Assembly: GCF_011806525.1 (NCBI RefSeq)
Contig: NZ_JAAVKI010000003.1
Span: 124,001 to 188,000 of the forward strand
DNA: 64,000 nucleotides
DNA from: Thalassospira sp. HF15
GTDB taxonomy: Bacteria; Pseudomonadota; Alphaproteobacteria; Rhodospirillales; Thalassospiraceae
Direction of reading: 5' to 3'
The translations under genes and the position numbers were made by a program. This document shows positions 36,340 through 46,123 of this stretch, piece after piece. Every line of letters begins with the position of its first letter. The first letter of the stretch is position 1. The notes under the pieces are model-generated. The model saw only the letters and a program-made list of their open reading frames with translations, did not search any database and was not told the origin of the DNA.

Positions 36340-36500
36340 TGGAACCACATATCTCCATACAAATTCACGAGATGCCAAGTTGTGCGACAAGATCGCAACA
36401 TTCGAAATCCTCGGCTATCGTTTACATTCTATCTGGAAGCGAAGGATCACTCACACCAGAATTCAAAGGCTAAGCAATTAATCTTCCTGATTGGCAGCGC

Positions 36501-37577
36501 TCAGCTCTTTTGCACTCTCTTGAACCGAAAAGCATAAAGCTTTGAAAAAACGTGCATACCAAAAACGGTGAGCAAAACAATCAGCTTTCTAAATGACCGC
36601 CGCTCAGATGCGATTTTGTATCTCTTTTCGTATAGCCGTTCAATAACATCAAAATACCCTTGGCACATGCGCTGCGCAGTCCAAGGATAATCTTTCATGG
36701 ATTCCTTGTACTTGTCCCAGTTTGCAAGGTAACTTCTCAGCGCGGCCTCAAAATCTTCTACACCATTAAATACCTGTCCGAAGCCATGACAGTATTCAGG
36801 AAGGGCTCCACTGTTTCGGTACAGCAGTGGTAATCCCGTCAATCCGGCTTCGACGTGGTGCATTCCACCGGGCTCACAAATCGAAGCCGTTATATATCCA
36901 TCATATTTTGAGAGCTCTTCGCCCAAGCTAACGCCGGATAACGGAGCACGTACTTTGACATTCTTGAATTCAAATCCAGTAGGAAGATTTCCGATATATG
37001 TAAAATTGATGCGATCACGCCATTCGGCATCATCAAGCATCTGGTCTATTTTCTCATAAACATCGAAACCCTTCATCCAGTTTCCACCCCAATGATGGGT
37101 CACAAACTTGAATGGTAATGCAGGCTGCGTGTTCATGTTATCGCGCGGATAAAAAGTCTTTGGATCACCGCCATTGAACACAGTGTCGGATGGCCGCCCG
37201 TCGCTAGGGAACCAAACTTTTAAATCGCGCAGCCAATCGGCAATGAACAATGTGTGATCCGCAACGTAGTTTCCTGCACGCAACCAAAAATTCATCCATT
37301 TGGTATTTTTCCTTTCATCACATTCATTAATGCGATGAACAACAACAACCCTGGGGTTTATCTTTAGCTGATAGCGCAGGACTTCAAACGCCGAATACGT
37401 ATATCCAGGCAAATGACTTCGCGGGTCAATCATAATAATGATGTCGATATTGTCATCGTGAAGGTTACTCACGACTTGGTGGCCACGCTCCTGCAGCCAT
37501 GCAGTCATAGCCTTTACAAAGGCGTTCCCCCCACCCCAGGGACCGTCAACCACCTCGTAACCGATCGCAATTTTCAC
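36501..37577 (-). CDS. GT4-like glycosyltransferase
   Basis: A 358-residue GT-B-like protein: IAIGYEVVDGPWGGGNAFVKAM at the N-terminus, FVTHHWGGNWMKGFDVYEKI in the middle and CEPGGMHHVEAGLTGLPLLYRNSGALPEY, which carries the usual acidic donor-site Glu. Its start overlaps the stop of the GT9-like gene by 4 bases. Donor unknown. Confidence 0.72.
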   Translation of the reverse strand: MKIAIGYEVVDGPWGGGNAFVKAMTAWLQERGHQVVSNLHDDNIDIIIMIDPRSHLPGYTYSAFEVLRYQLKINPRVVVVHRINECDERKNTKWMNFWLRAGNYVADHTLFIADWLRDLKVWFPSDGRPSDTVFNGGDPKTFYPRDNMNTQPALPFKFVTHHWGGNWMKGFDVYEKIDQMLDDAEWRDRINFTYIGNLPTGFEFKNVKVRAPLSGVSLGEELSKYDGYITASICEPGGMHHVEAGLTGLPLLYRNSGALPEYCHGFGQVFNGVEDFEAALRSYLANWDKYKESMKDYPWTAQRMCQGYFDVIERLYEKRYKIASERRSFRKLIVLLTVFGMHVFSKLYAFRFKRVQKS

Positions 37578-38605
37578 TTCACACCTGCAGTTTTCGACTC
37601 AAGTAATACAGATGCTGCCTCATATACCGCATCAGGTTCGATTAAATTCATACACTTGTGACCATTGTCGCACCAACCCAGATTTCCACATGGCGCGCAA
37701 TCCACATAATGGCAAATGACGTTATGCTGGTGCGGATACCCTGCAAACTCCGGGAGAGTGATTCCACCCCAAAGTATCACAGAAGGTGCATCAACGGCAC
37801 TTGCCGCGTGCATTAACCCACCTTCTGTGCCGATAAACAGAGAAGCTTTCTTGATCATAAGACATGCTTGCCGGAAACCTGTCTTGCCGACCATATCGAC
37901 CACGTTCGACAACGACACTTCCCCTGAAACGCCAGTTTGAACAATGGATACGTCAGGATAAGTTTCTGCCAGATCGTCTACAAGTTTTTGCCAGCGCTCA
38001 GCCGGCCAAGCTCGTAGGTCACCGAACCAGTCCCGATTGGTATCGGGTTCGACGACGATGAAGGGAGACCTAATACTATAATCATCCAGCAATCGGATTA
38101 TTTCGTCTTCTTCAGACGGTAGGAAATTCATAAAGCTCCGCGGCTTGCAAACTTCCAGTCCAAAATTACGCGCAATCACATGCGCAGCACATCCGCCTTC
38201 TTTCCATATTGTCTTGCTTGCGGTTTGCGCCTTTGCATAGGAATGGATCCTCATATCAATATGCATGAAGCGCGGATGCTTTCCCCGTCGCCATCCTTCC
38301 TCAGACATTCTGAACACAAAAGCTTCCCAACGCCTTCGTAATTGATCGATGGAAATTAACTTTTCAAAGACGATATCTAGGGCTTCAAGAACTTTGTATT
38401 TATTGCGCTTGGACACATGTGCAATATTCGAATTATGTTTGAAAACAATGTCTTCACGGTAATCGCGATCTAAGCGCCACAAACGTCCTGCCAAGACGTC
38501 CGAAAGCATTGGAGTATCGCAGGCTACAGCGATATCTCCTGTGCCAAACCGCTTGTTGTGCGCATTAAAGACCGTCGTCCAGATAAGGTTTCCACCCAGT
38601 CCCAT
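37574..38605 (-). CDS. GT9 heptosyltransferase-like glycosyltransferase
   Basis: A 343-residue GT9-type protein with an N-terminal GGNLIWTTVF loop and a C-terminal GTEGGLMHAASAVDAPSVILWG, the donor-binding signature of ADP-heptose transferases. A CAPCGNLGWC cysteine cluster near the end is also common in the family. It may transfer a sugar other than heptose. It is two bases past the GT4 gene upstream. Confidence 0.78.
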   Translation of the reverse strand: MGLGGNLIWTTVFNAHNKRFGTGDIAVACDTPMLSDVLAGRLWRLDRDYREDIVFKHNSNIAHVSKRNKYKVLEALDIVFEKLISIDQLRRRWEAFVFRMSEEGWRRGKHPRFMHIDMRIHSYAKAQTASKTIWKEGGCAAHVIARNFGLEVCKPRSFMNFLPSEEDEIIRLLDDYSIRSPFIVVEPDTNRDWFGDLRAWPAERWQKLVDDLAETYPDVSIVQTGVSGEVSLSNVVDMVGKTGFRQACLMIKKASLFIGTEGGLMHAASAVDAPSVILWGGITLPEFAGYPHQHNVICHYVDCAPCGNLGWCDNGHKCMNLIEPDAVYEAASVLLESKTAGVK

Positions 38606-38607
38606 GC

Positions 38608-39744
38608 TTAGTCTTTAACTCCAATGCGATCAACAAGTGTCGATATCGTGTTTTCCAGTCGACTTATTCCGAAATGTTCCCGAGCAGTCCTCAAGGCCCC
38701 CTCACTTATTCCGGAATAGAACGCTTCATCATGAGACAAGCGGTCAATAGCTTGTTGAAGTGCAATTGGATCTCTGGGTGGCACCAGCACACAGTTTTCT
38801 CCGTCACGTAAAAATTCGCGATCAAACAAGCCCTTATAATCGGTAATGATAACCGGCTTCCCACAAGACATTGCTTGTAGCGTTACCGAACACCCTGACG
38901 GTTGCCAAACATCTTTTATTGGTACAATAACACCTCTACATGCTCTGTAGAGTTCTCGGATATCTTCGTCCGAGAGGTGCGACGTCGCCAAGCTGCCACG
39001 AACAAGCTCAATCTTCGGATTTTGCTGAAGACCTGGCTCGTCAATATTTGTAATGACTTTTACTTGTACTGATAGCACCGCCCGGGCAATAACACTGTAG
39101 TCCCTCTGGGGATCTGAGCCGATTGCCAGAAAGAATGTATTGTCATTTTTCTGAGCCGTAGTTCCGCCAGGAGACCAGAAGTCTTGATCCACCCCAAAAT
39201 CGTAGCTCTGAAGGAGTCCTGCGGGCAGCGCGTATTCTTTTGTCGCAGCTTCGCGGTCAGCGGCACCAGACGTCATTGCATAATCAAGACGCTGGAGGCT
39301 GGAGCGCACCAACTGGCCAAAGCCACTTCGAAATGGCGGCCGCACACGCTTTCTCCAGTCCGCCAATCCATGAAAACCACCAATGACCTTAAGTTGTTTT
39401 GGCAGTAAGCTCCTATAGCATCCCATAGACAAACTAAATGAGTCAGTGAAACCGAAAACAACGTCCACGTCATGAAGATGAGGGATCATTAACTCTACCT
39501 GACTTCTGGTAACCCCGATTTGGGTCAACCCGTTCAGTTTACGTTCGCAATGCTGTCTGAAACGACCGGCCATGTTATTTGACATCTGCCTAGCATTCAG
39601 AAACACCACCTCATGTCCCTGTTCCTGAAGTGCTAGACCACCATAAAAGAATTCCTTGGGGTTTCTGCCCGACCTTGCACCAGAAAGTCGGGACTCACGC
39701 GCTTCCCCCGGCAGAACGATCACAACGCGACACTTCTTACTCAT
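38608..39744 (-). CDS. GT4 glycosyltransferase
   Basis: A 378-residue GT-B protein with FLAIGSDPQRDYSV, a middle region giving IREL-YRACRGVIVPIKDVWQPSGCSVTLQAMSCGKPVII in outline, and a C-terminal helix. The Q/E position of the donor motif is Gln (LQAMSCGKP), a known variation. It opens a three-gene minus-strand operon with the GT9-like and GT4-like genes. Confidence 0.8.
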   Translation of the reverse strand: MSKKCRVVIVLPGEARESRLSGARSGRNPKEFFYGGLALQEQGHEVVFLNARQMSNNMAGRFRQHCERKLNGLTQIGVTRSQVELMIPHLHDVDVVFGFTDSFSLSMGCYRSLLPKQLKVIGGFHGLADWRKRVRPPFRSGFGQLVRSSLQRLDYAMTSGAADREAATKEYALPAGLLQSYDFGVDQDFWSPGGTTAQKNDNTFFLAIGSDPQRDYSVIARAVLSVQVKVITNIDEPGLQQNPKIELVRGSLATSHLSDEDIRELYRACRGVIVPIKDVWQPSGCSVTLQAMSCGKPVIITDYKGLFDREFLRDGENCVLVPPRDPIALQQAIDRLSHDEAFYSGISEGALRTAREHFGISRLENTISTLVDRIGVKD

Positions 39745-39877
39745 TTAAGATCAATCGATTTCCAAAATTCATAAAGTTTGGGTATTGAGAAAACTAAAAA
39801 AGGTGGCCTTTAAAAGCTGATGCAAATCTGATGCCCTATCGCTCGTAACAACACACAAGGAAATGCTAAACAGACAT

Positions 39878-40885
39878 CTAGTCAATACCGTTTGAGGTCA
39901 GAAAATGAACCGTTTGTCCTCTCACTTGTGCCTCCTCCAACATAGCACATGGTACTCCAACAACAATGTCTGCAGACATAATCGCGTCGGTCGGGCTTCC
40001 TGCATCGCTGAGTACAATGGGAAAAGAGCACTGATGCTGCGTTAGCCAATCAAACTTCTCTGTGTTCTCTCGCGGGTGTGGGCGAACTACAAGCCTGGGC
40101 TTCTTAATTTTCGGCCCCGAATTCTCTTCAATCCGGCCGGAATCAAGGGCGGACACTACTTTTTCCAGCATTACAACCTCGTCAAAAAGGACGGGCCGTC
40201 CAAACCCAGACATCTCGCGCCCTACCAAAGAGACGAACAAGACCACGGTTTCATCTGAAACCGCTCCCCAAGTCTTCCTGCAATCCTTAAAAATTGCAGG
40301 CGACACTTCCATTCTGAACAGATGGCAGTTCCTACAAAGCACTGCAAAGCCGCTATCAAGGCCGTTGCGTTCAATATCCTCAATGCATGCTAGAGATGGA
40401 ACGAGTAACCTGTCGGGTAAAAAAACATTCTTTTTGCTATCAAACAGTCGTGCAGCAATGTTCTTATCATTGTCCGCCAAAGCGACAACAGGAATCCCGC
40501 GCTTGCGCGCTTCCTCCCACAGAATACGAACTGTAACGCCGTCAACATCATCAAGCCCTGTAATCAGCACTTTGTCGCCATCTCGGTCAAAAATCTCCGA
40601 GATTTCCTCTGGTGACAACTTCGGCTCAGACGCTTCCGCTCCAAGAAAATCAGGCTTGAGAGGTCCAAGCTTTTCGCGACGCCAAACCCTTTCCGCTGGT
40701 CCCCAGGCGAGAATTCTTTTCTTTGATCGACGCAGTTCCCCCGAAGAATAACACTCTATAGCGCGAACAATGCCTGCCAACTCATTGTCGATAAAATCCT
40801 CAGTCTGCTCCAAAATCCAAAGCAGAGATACCAACATGTTTGCACTTCCTGGATCCCGACTGGCAAAAACGAGCTCAACTGTCAC
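39878..40885 (-). CDS. hypothetical GT-B-like protein of the glycan locus
   Basis: A 335-residue soluble protein starting at GTG. It has RLVVRPHPRENTEKFDW and DAIMSADIVVGVPCAMLEEAQVRG, which echo the C-terminal half of CDP-glycerol-type and capsule transferases. The N-terminal half (FASRDPGSANML, ITGLDDVDG) is not recognised. A transferase role is inferred only from these segments and the neighbours. Confidence 0.5.
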   Translation of the reverse strand: MTVELVFASRDPGSANMLVSLLWILEQTEDFIDNELAGIVRAIECYSSGELRRSKKRILAWGPAERVWRREKLGPLKPDFLGAEASEPKLSPEEISEIFDRDGDKVLITGLDDVDGVTVRILWEEARKRGIPVVALADNDKNIAARLFDSKKNVFLPDRLLVPSLACIEDIERNGLDSGFAVLCRNCHLFRMEVSPAIFKDCRKTWGAVSDETVVLFVSLVGREMSGFGRPVLFDEVVMLEKVVSALDSGRIEENSGPKIKKPRLVVRPHPRENTEKFDWLTQHQCSFPIVLSDAGSPTDAIMSADIVVGVPCAMLEEAQVRGQTVHFLTSNGID

Positions 40886-40924
40886 AAAAATTCTCCACAG
40901 AATGATCAGGCAAACTTACCACGT

Positions 40925-42733
40925 CTACCCTGCCGATTCAGACACCATTGAACGAAATAGCTCACTCTCCTTCTGCAGCGATTTAAAATCTCCCTTGCCG
41001 ACCAGATGGCCCTCATTCAGAAGGAAGAGTTCGTCGCATTCCACCACTGTTGAAAGCCTGTGAGCGATCGTAATCGAAGTTACAGTGCCCTTCAGGCTCC
41101 TGATTGTATCCTGAATTGCTCTTTCCGTAAGCACATCCAAAGCACTTGTAGCTTCGTCAAACACAAGCAGCTCCGGTGAGTCGTACAGTGCTCGCGCTAT
41201 CGCGATCCTCTGGCGCTGTCCGCCTGAGAACCTTACCCCCTTATCACCTACTCTGGTCAGAAGGCCGTCAGGGTGACCGTTTACAAACTCAGTGAGACCG
41301 GCGGCCTCAAGCGAGGCACGAACCTTTTCAAGGTTGATATCCTCTGCCTCTAAGCCGAACGCAACATTCGCGAGAATAGTATCGTCAGAAAGAAACGGGA
41401 ACTGAGCGACATAACCGATCTTTCGATACCATGCCGGGTGGTTCGGATTGAAATCGGTTCCGTCTAGCTTGAGGCAACCGCTTGTGGGAGCCTGCAGTCC
41501 CATGATGATATCTACAATCGTACTTTTTCCAGCACCAGACTGACCGACGAAAGCATAAGATTTTCCATTCTCAATCGTTAGACTGACTTGGTTAAGAACA
41601 TTCTTACCATCTTCTTGGTATCTAAAACTCACCCCTGATACTTCGAGTTTCTTCCAGCCATCTGACAAATCGGGTAAAAAACCTCCTTCTGCGGGAGGGG
41701 GTAATTCGAAACGACGAAGTTCAGCCATTTGAGCTTGATAACCATCGAGGAATGGCTTGCCCGTCGCAATGTTACCTATGGTACCAGTCAGGCGTGTCAA
41801 GGAAGGCAGCAGGCGGGAAACAATTACAGCCAAGAAAGCGACTTGCTGCAAAACATCTTCTCGCTGAACTCCAGTCCAAAAGAGACTGAGCACAACCAAA
41901 ATCATTCCCAACTGTCCAAATAGAACAAAAAACGTCGGTACAATCCTGAAGAGTACGTTGATTTTTTTTTTCGATTGGTTCGCTGCAGAGTAAACATCCA
42001 TGTACTTTTGAATGTAAAATTCTTCGCGAGTCTTTATCTTTATTTCTCTCGCCCCCAAGAAGGCTTCGACCCCTAGGCGATTAGAACCTTCGATCGCAGT
42101 TCTGAATTTTCCCGAATATAATTGAATTTTGTTGCGAATTACTGTGACTGCAATAGCCGCCAACAGGCCAACACCCGCAATCACCAACAAGCCGGTAACT
42201 GACGAAACGGTCAACACCACAATCGTCGCGATGATAATCATGATCAAAGCGTACGCGAATTCCAATATCGCAGGAAAAACGGTATTCCCAATCGACGAAG
42301 CATCTTGCAGAAGACGCTGAGAAATCTCCGAGGAGTTCTGTTTTGAATGCCAAGAAACAGGTGCGGAGAGAGTTGCCCTCACCGCAGCGCGCGTAAGGTC
42401 TCGAGTTACGCTCGCTCCGTATCCCACAATACCTACTTGGACAGCAAAATTAAAAACCACACCTGTAGTTAACAATATTATTGTTACAGCCCCCAAGCTG
42501 TAGTAATTAATACTAGACAATGGAATATTAACAACATCAAGAACAAAAAGAACCTTTTCGCTTTTTTGAAGCATGCTTGGGTCAAGAACATAACCTAAAA
42601 AAACGGCCACTGTCGCCAGACCTAAAAACTCCAGTATTCCAGAAACTATCATTATTACGCATATACCGATAGATTCCATTCTTTTTTTACGGTCAAATAT
42701 CTCCCAGCATTTGGATATTACTTTTGAAACCAT
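40925..42733 (-). CDS. ABC exporter (fused permease-ATPase), lipid-linked glycan flippase type
   Basis: A 602-residue half-transporter. Residues 1-320 are a six-helix exporter domain. Residues 350-600 are the ATPase with Walker A GQSGAGKST, signature FSGGQRQRIAIARAL, Walker B LLVFDEATSALD and the H-loop in IAHRLST. In a glycan locus such proteins usually act like PglK/WlaB or MsbA, flipping a lipid-linked oligosaccharide. ATG 42733 follows AGGTGAG at good spacing; GTG 42745 is the alternative. Confidence 0.85.
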   Translation of the reverse strand: MVSKVISKCWEIFDRKKRMESIGICVIMIVSGILEFLGLATVAVFLGYVLDPSMLQKSEKVLFVLDVVNIPLSSINYYSLGAVTIILLTTGVVFNFAVQVGIVGYGASVTRDLTRAAVRATLSAPVSWHSKQNSSEISQRLLQDASSIGNTVFPAILEFAYALIMIIIATIVVLTVSSVTGLLVIAGVGLLAAIAVTVIRNKIQLYSGKFRTAIEGSNRLGVEAFLGAREIKIKTREEFYIQKYMDVYSAANQSKKKINVLFRIVPTFFVLFGQLGMILVVLSLFWTGVQREDVLQQVAFLAVIVSRLLPSLTRLTGTIGNIATGKPFLDGYQAQMAELRRFELPPPAEGGFLPDLSDGWKKLEVSGVSFRYQEDGKNVLNQVSLTIENGKSYAFVGQSGAGKSTIVDIIMGLQAPTSGCLKLDGTDFNPNHPAWYRKIGYVAQFPFLSDDTILANVAFGLEAEDINLEKVRASLEAAGLTEFVNGHPDGLLTRVGDKGVRFSGGQRQRIAIARALYDSPELLVFDEATSALDVLTERAIQDTIRSLKGTVTSITIAHRLSTVVECDELFLLNEGHLVGKGDFKSLQKESELFRSMVSESAG

Positions 42734-43107
42734 TAATATACTCACCTAAAAATACTGTCGTTATCGGGAAATCCGATCTAACTTCCAAGTCACAACAAAC
42801 TAGATCTGCTGTCTCGGCGACTTTGACTCAGCCTAATCATCAGCTCAGGGCAGTTATAAACATAGGAAATGCAAAAGAGAACATATAGGATAATAATTCT
42901 AGCGTTGCTTATTTCTCGGCGAACGATTACCTCATCCTGAAATGCTAAACAAATCTTCCTTCTTAACCCAATAACGTCGTCTGGACGTATCTCGTGAGGT
43001 AATATAAGGTAAGGTTAAGCTTGGCATTTTGTAACGTAATCGCCTACATATCAGGATGTTGGAAACAATGTCTGATTTAGAAAACGACAAATCCGATAGA
43101 GCAAGGA
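42734..43107. other. 374-bp divergent intergenic region
   Basis: No gene longer than 18 codons stands out. The DNA is AT-rich and should contain promoters for the ABC exporter (minus) and the fucosyltransferase-like gene (plus). No operator was recognised. Confidence 0.45.
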
Positions 43108-44034
43108 ATGTGGATCAACATTAATCGAAATGGTCGGTTAGGCAATCGACTTTACTCCCGTGCTCATGTTTTTGCGGCGGCTATCGAACTAAATGAAACA
43201 GTGGTCGACTGGGGTTTGAGTGACGTTGCAAAGCACTTCCCGGCAATCGAAAACCCTGCCTTGCCAACCTACCCCAAGCAAATAGAAGCAAAAGAAGTTC
43301 GGGGGTGCCTAGCCAGATTACTTTTTTCGGAAAAGCTTATCGAAAAGCTTAGAGTTTTGCGCCCTCGCAAGACTGGAGTAACGGGACCGATCTGGAGCCA
43401 ATATTGGCAAAAAGGTACGGACAATTCTGAAAAGATGCGGCTCGACACAAAAGAGTTTGCCGATTTTTGTCGGCGGCGAGACGTTGTCATATTGAATGGC
43501 TTTAAACTAAAGTGTCCCTCTTGGGTTGTTAAACACCAAGACGCAATTCGAGAATATTTCCGCCCGCCAGAGAGCATCTGCAGGAAATGGAAAACTATTA
43601 TTAGTGAGCAGCGCAATAAATTTGATATTGTTGTTGGGATCCACATGCGTTCAACAGATTTCAAATACGCACAGGGCGGACGGTATTACTTATCACCGCA
43701 AGAGTATGTTAAAGTTATCCAAGAGCGCATTGACTGGGGAGACACAAAACCGTTCTTTTTGATTTTCTCTGATGAATCCTACAATTCAAATGAAGAATTC
43801 AAAGAGCTTTCTCAAGCGTTTGAAGAAATACCCCATATGTTTTATCATGGCAGTGAAATAGATGATCTGACAGGCCTAATGCACTGTGATCGTATCGTTT
43901 GTGCAGCAACAAGTACATATGCCAGATGGGCTGCTTTTGCAGGTAAAGCGGATTGGATTGGGGTTACGAGACAAGTTCTAACCGATACCAATAACCTAGA
44001 ATTCCAACCTCACCCTTACCCTTGGGACTACTGA
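43108..44034 (+). CDS. fucosyltransferase-like protein (GT11/GT23 superfamily)
   Basis: A 308-residue protein. MWININRNGRLGNRLYSRAH at the start and VGIHMRSTDFKYAQGGRYYLSPQEY (HxRxxD type) in the middle match the GDP-fucose-binding pattern of alpha-1,2- and alpha-1,6-fucosyltransferases such as GT11 and NodZ. The third motif is the CAATSTYARWAAF region. No GDP-fucose synthesis genes are in the window. AAGGA sits almost directly on the ATG, so the start may be imprecise. Confidence 0.6.
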   Translation: MWININRNGRLGNRLYSRAHVFAAAIELNETVVDWGLSDVAKHFPAIENPALPTYPKQIEAKEVRGCLARLLFSEKLIEKLRVLRPRKTGVTGPIWSQYWQKGTDNSEKMRLDTKEFADFCRRRDVVILNGFKLKCPSWVVKHQDAIREYFRPPESICRKWKTIISEQRNKFDIVVGIHMRSTDFKYAQGGRYYLSPQEYVKVIQERIDWGDTKPFFLIFSDESYNSNEEFKELSQAFEEIPHMFYHGSEIDDLTGLMHCDRIVCAATSTYARWAAFAGKADWIGVTRQVLTDTNNLEFQPHPYPWDY

Positions 44035-44058
44035 GCAATTTAATACCAATCAAGTATA

Positions 44059-45960
44059 TTATTTTGGAAGTTCCCGTGTAACCTCTGCGGCAATAAGCTT
44101 TGCACCTTCTGTAGACATATGATTGTTGTCAAAATACAGTGCGGTCCCATTCTTAACAGCATAACAAGCTTCATTAGTGCAAAAAATTGAAGCGGGATCG
44201 AATACAGTCACATCATCAGGTATCTGGCTCAATGAACTTCTCACGAAGGCCGACCTTCTCTCCCACCAGTCAGCGCTCACTCCTTTGACAGCATCACCTT
44301 CAACAGGCGTTGCCAAAATCAAATTCTGAACGTCCGTCGGCGTTTCTGGAGCCTGCAATACTAAAATCACATTCTTCCCAGAACGCTCGAAACGATTGAT
44401 CGTACCAAGCAATGCCTTCCAACGTTTCCCACGAGTAACTTCATCAGTACTGTTAGGAATTTTCGGCCATACTCCGAGATGACTGCCAAACAGAGCTTCA
44501 TTCAAGCGATAACTGACTACAACATTTTTTATAGTCTGGTGTGTAGCGATATACTCAACGACCTCTTCCGTCCAATTCTTGCACGACTTTGGCTCGCTAT
44601 CATTTCGCCATGCTGGCTTACACCCGCTGTAGGAAAAATGCGCGACGCCAATTTCACTCGGCTTAAGCACTTCACCAAAACCGTACGCTAATTCAACAGC
44701 ATGGCTATCGCCGAAAATTGCCCAAGCGGCAGGCTTTCCATTATAAACGCAGGAATCCTCTGGCTTCAGGTACTGAGCCCCACCAGTGTGACAGTCACCG
44801 CGCTTCGGGCTCGGAATTGCCGTCTCCAACATGTGCCGCTGGTTACTAGAAATCCAGTATGTCGCACCGTGATTGAAAATTCCAATGCCCCCAATCGCAA
44901 CGAATAGCCCGATGAGTAGGACGGATGACAAACCTATTGACCAACCGCTCAGGAAAGACCGATCTCTTACAGGCCTCTCGACATATCTCCAAGTGATCCA
45001 AGACAGGACAAATGTCAGTACTACAGCAAAGACAACGGTAATCAAACGCAGCGAGTACCCAAATTCATGACGTAAAAAGGCCAATATCGGCTGATGCCAT
45101 AAGTACAAGCTGAAACTTATATTCCCGATCCAGACCACCGTTTTGGAAGACAGAACACGTCCGACCAACGTCACCGGTGTTGCCGCAAGAATAACAAGAA
45201 CCGTTCCAAGAACTGGAACAGTCGCATAAAGACCGGGAAAGCCAAAACTACCGTCAAATGTTAAAATCGAAATCACAATCAGGGAAAGGCCCGCTACCCC
45301 CAATAAGTTGCTCGATTTTATCGCATGCTCCGACAACCAAATTGCGGTTAATGCTCCGGCTAAAATCTCCCAACCTCGTGTAGGCAGCAAATAGAATGCA
45401 GCCGTCGGCTTGTAAATTGCGCCCCATTGTGCGGCTGCAATACTGATGCAAAAGATGACAACCAAAAAAACCACTATAAATGGCAATCTAAGGCGCCAAA
45501 CAACAACCATAAACGGGGGGAAGAGAAGGTAGTATTGCTCCTCTACTGCCAAGCTCCAAGTATGCAACAAGGGTTTGAGTTCTGCGACACCGCCAAAGTA
45601 CCCCGTATCTGTCCAGAAAAAGAAGTTGGAGGCAAACAATGTGGCTGAGACAAAGCTCTTCCAAAACCCCAGGAGTTCGACAGGTTGGAGCAAAGATATG
45701 GCAAATGGTACACATACCGCCATGACGAAGAACAAGGCCGGAAAGATACGCCTGGCTCTACGTTCGTAAAAACTCGAAAAGCTGAATCGCTTTTCTTTGA
45801 GCTCGGTGAGGATAATCGAGGTTATCAGATAACCACTGATAACAAAAAATACGTCGACCCCGACGAAACCGCCCTCGAAGAAACCTATACCTGCATGAAA
45901 CAGTATTACTGGAACAATTGCGACGGCACGCAAGCCGTCGATTTCCGGGCGATAATGCAT
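44059..45960 (-). CDS. OafA/YrhL-type O-acyltransferase with C-terminal SGNH domain
   Basis: A 633-residue membrane acyltransferase, third in the window: PEIDGLRAVAIVPVILFHAG and VDVFFVISGYLIT at the N-terminus, about ten helices, then the SGNH domain with IFGDSHAVEL and the final DNNHMSTEGA. It is less AT-rich than the other two. It stands alone between divergent and convergent neighbours. Confidence 0.88.
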   Translation of the reverse strand: MHYRPEIDGLRAVAIVPVILFHAGIGFFEGGFVGVDVFFVISGYLITSIILTELKEKRFSFSSFYERRARRIFPALFFVMAVCVPFAISLLQPVELLGFWKSFVSATLFASNFFFWTDTGYFGGVAELKPLLHTWSLAVEEQYYLLFPPFMVVVWRLRLPFIVVFLVVIFCISIAAAQWGAIYKPTAAFYLLPTRGWEILAGALTAIWLSEHAIKSSNLLGVAGLSLIVISILTFDGSFGFPGLYATVPVLGTVLVILAATPVTLVGRVLSSKTVVWIGNISFSLYLWHQPILAFLRHEFGYSLRLITVVFAVVLTFVLSWITWRYVERPVRDRSFLSGWSIGLSSVLLIGLFVAIGGIGIFNHGATYWISSNQRHMLETAIPSPKRGDCHTGGAQYLKPEDSCVYNGKPAAWAIFGDSHAVELAYGFGEVLKPSEIGVAHFSYSGCKPAWRNDSEPKSCKNWTEEVVEYIATHQTIKNVVVSYRLNEALFGSHLGVWPKIPNSTDEVTRGKRWKALLGTINRFERSGKNVILVLQAPETPTDVQNLILATPVEGDAVKGVSADWWERRSAFVRSSLSQIPDDVTVFDPASIFCTNEACYAVKNGTALYFDNNHMSTEGAKLIAAEVTRELPK

Positions 45961-46123
45961 CGCTCCCCCAATTCATTATCGGAAATCCAGCCCTTCCTAG
46001 GAGCACGCTGATTCTCGTTTATCATTTTTCAAATGGCATGTCATAAAGATCTACGGACTTGATTAAGTCAGTTCATTGAGGAAACAAAGATATTTTATTA
46101 AACTCATTCAAAAGGACTTTGCT

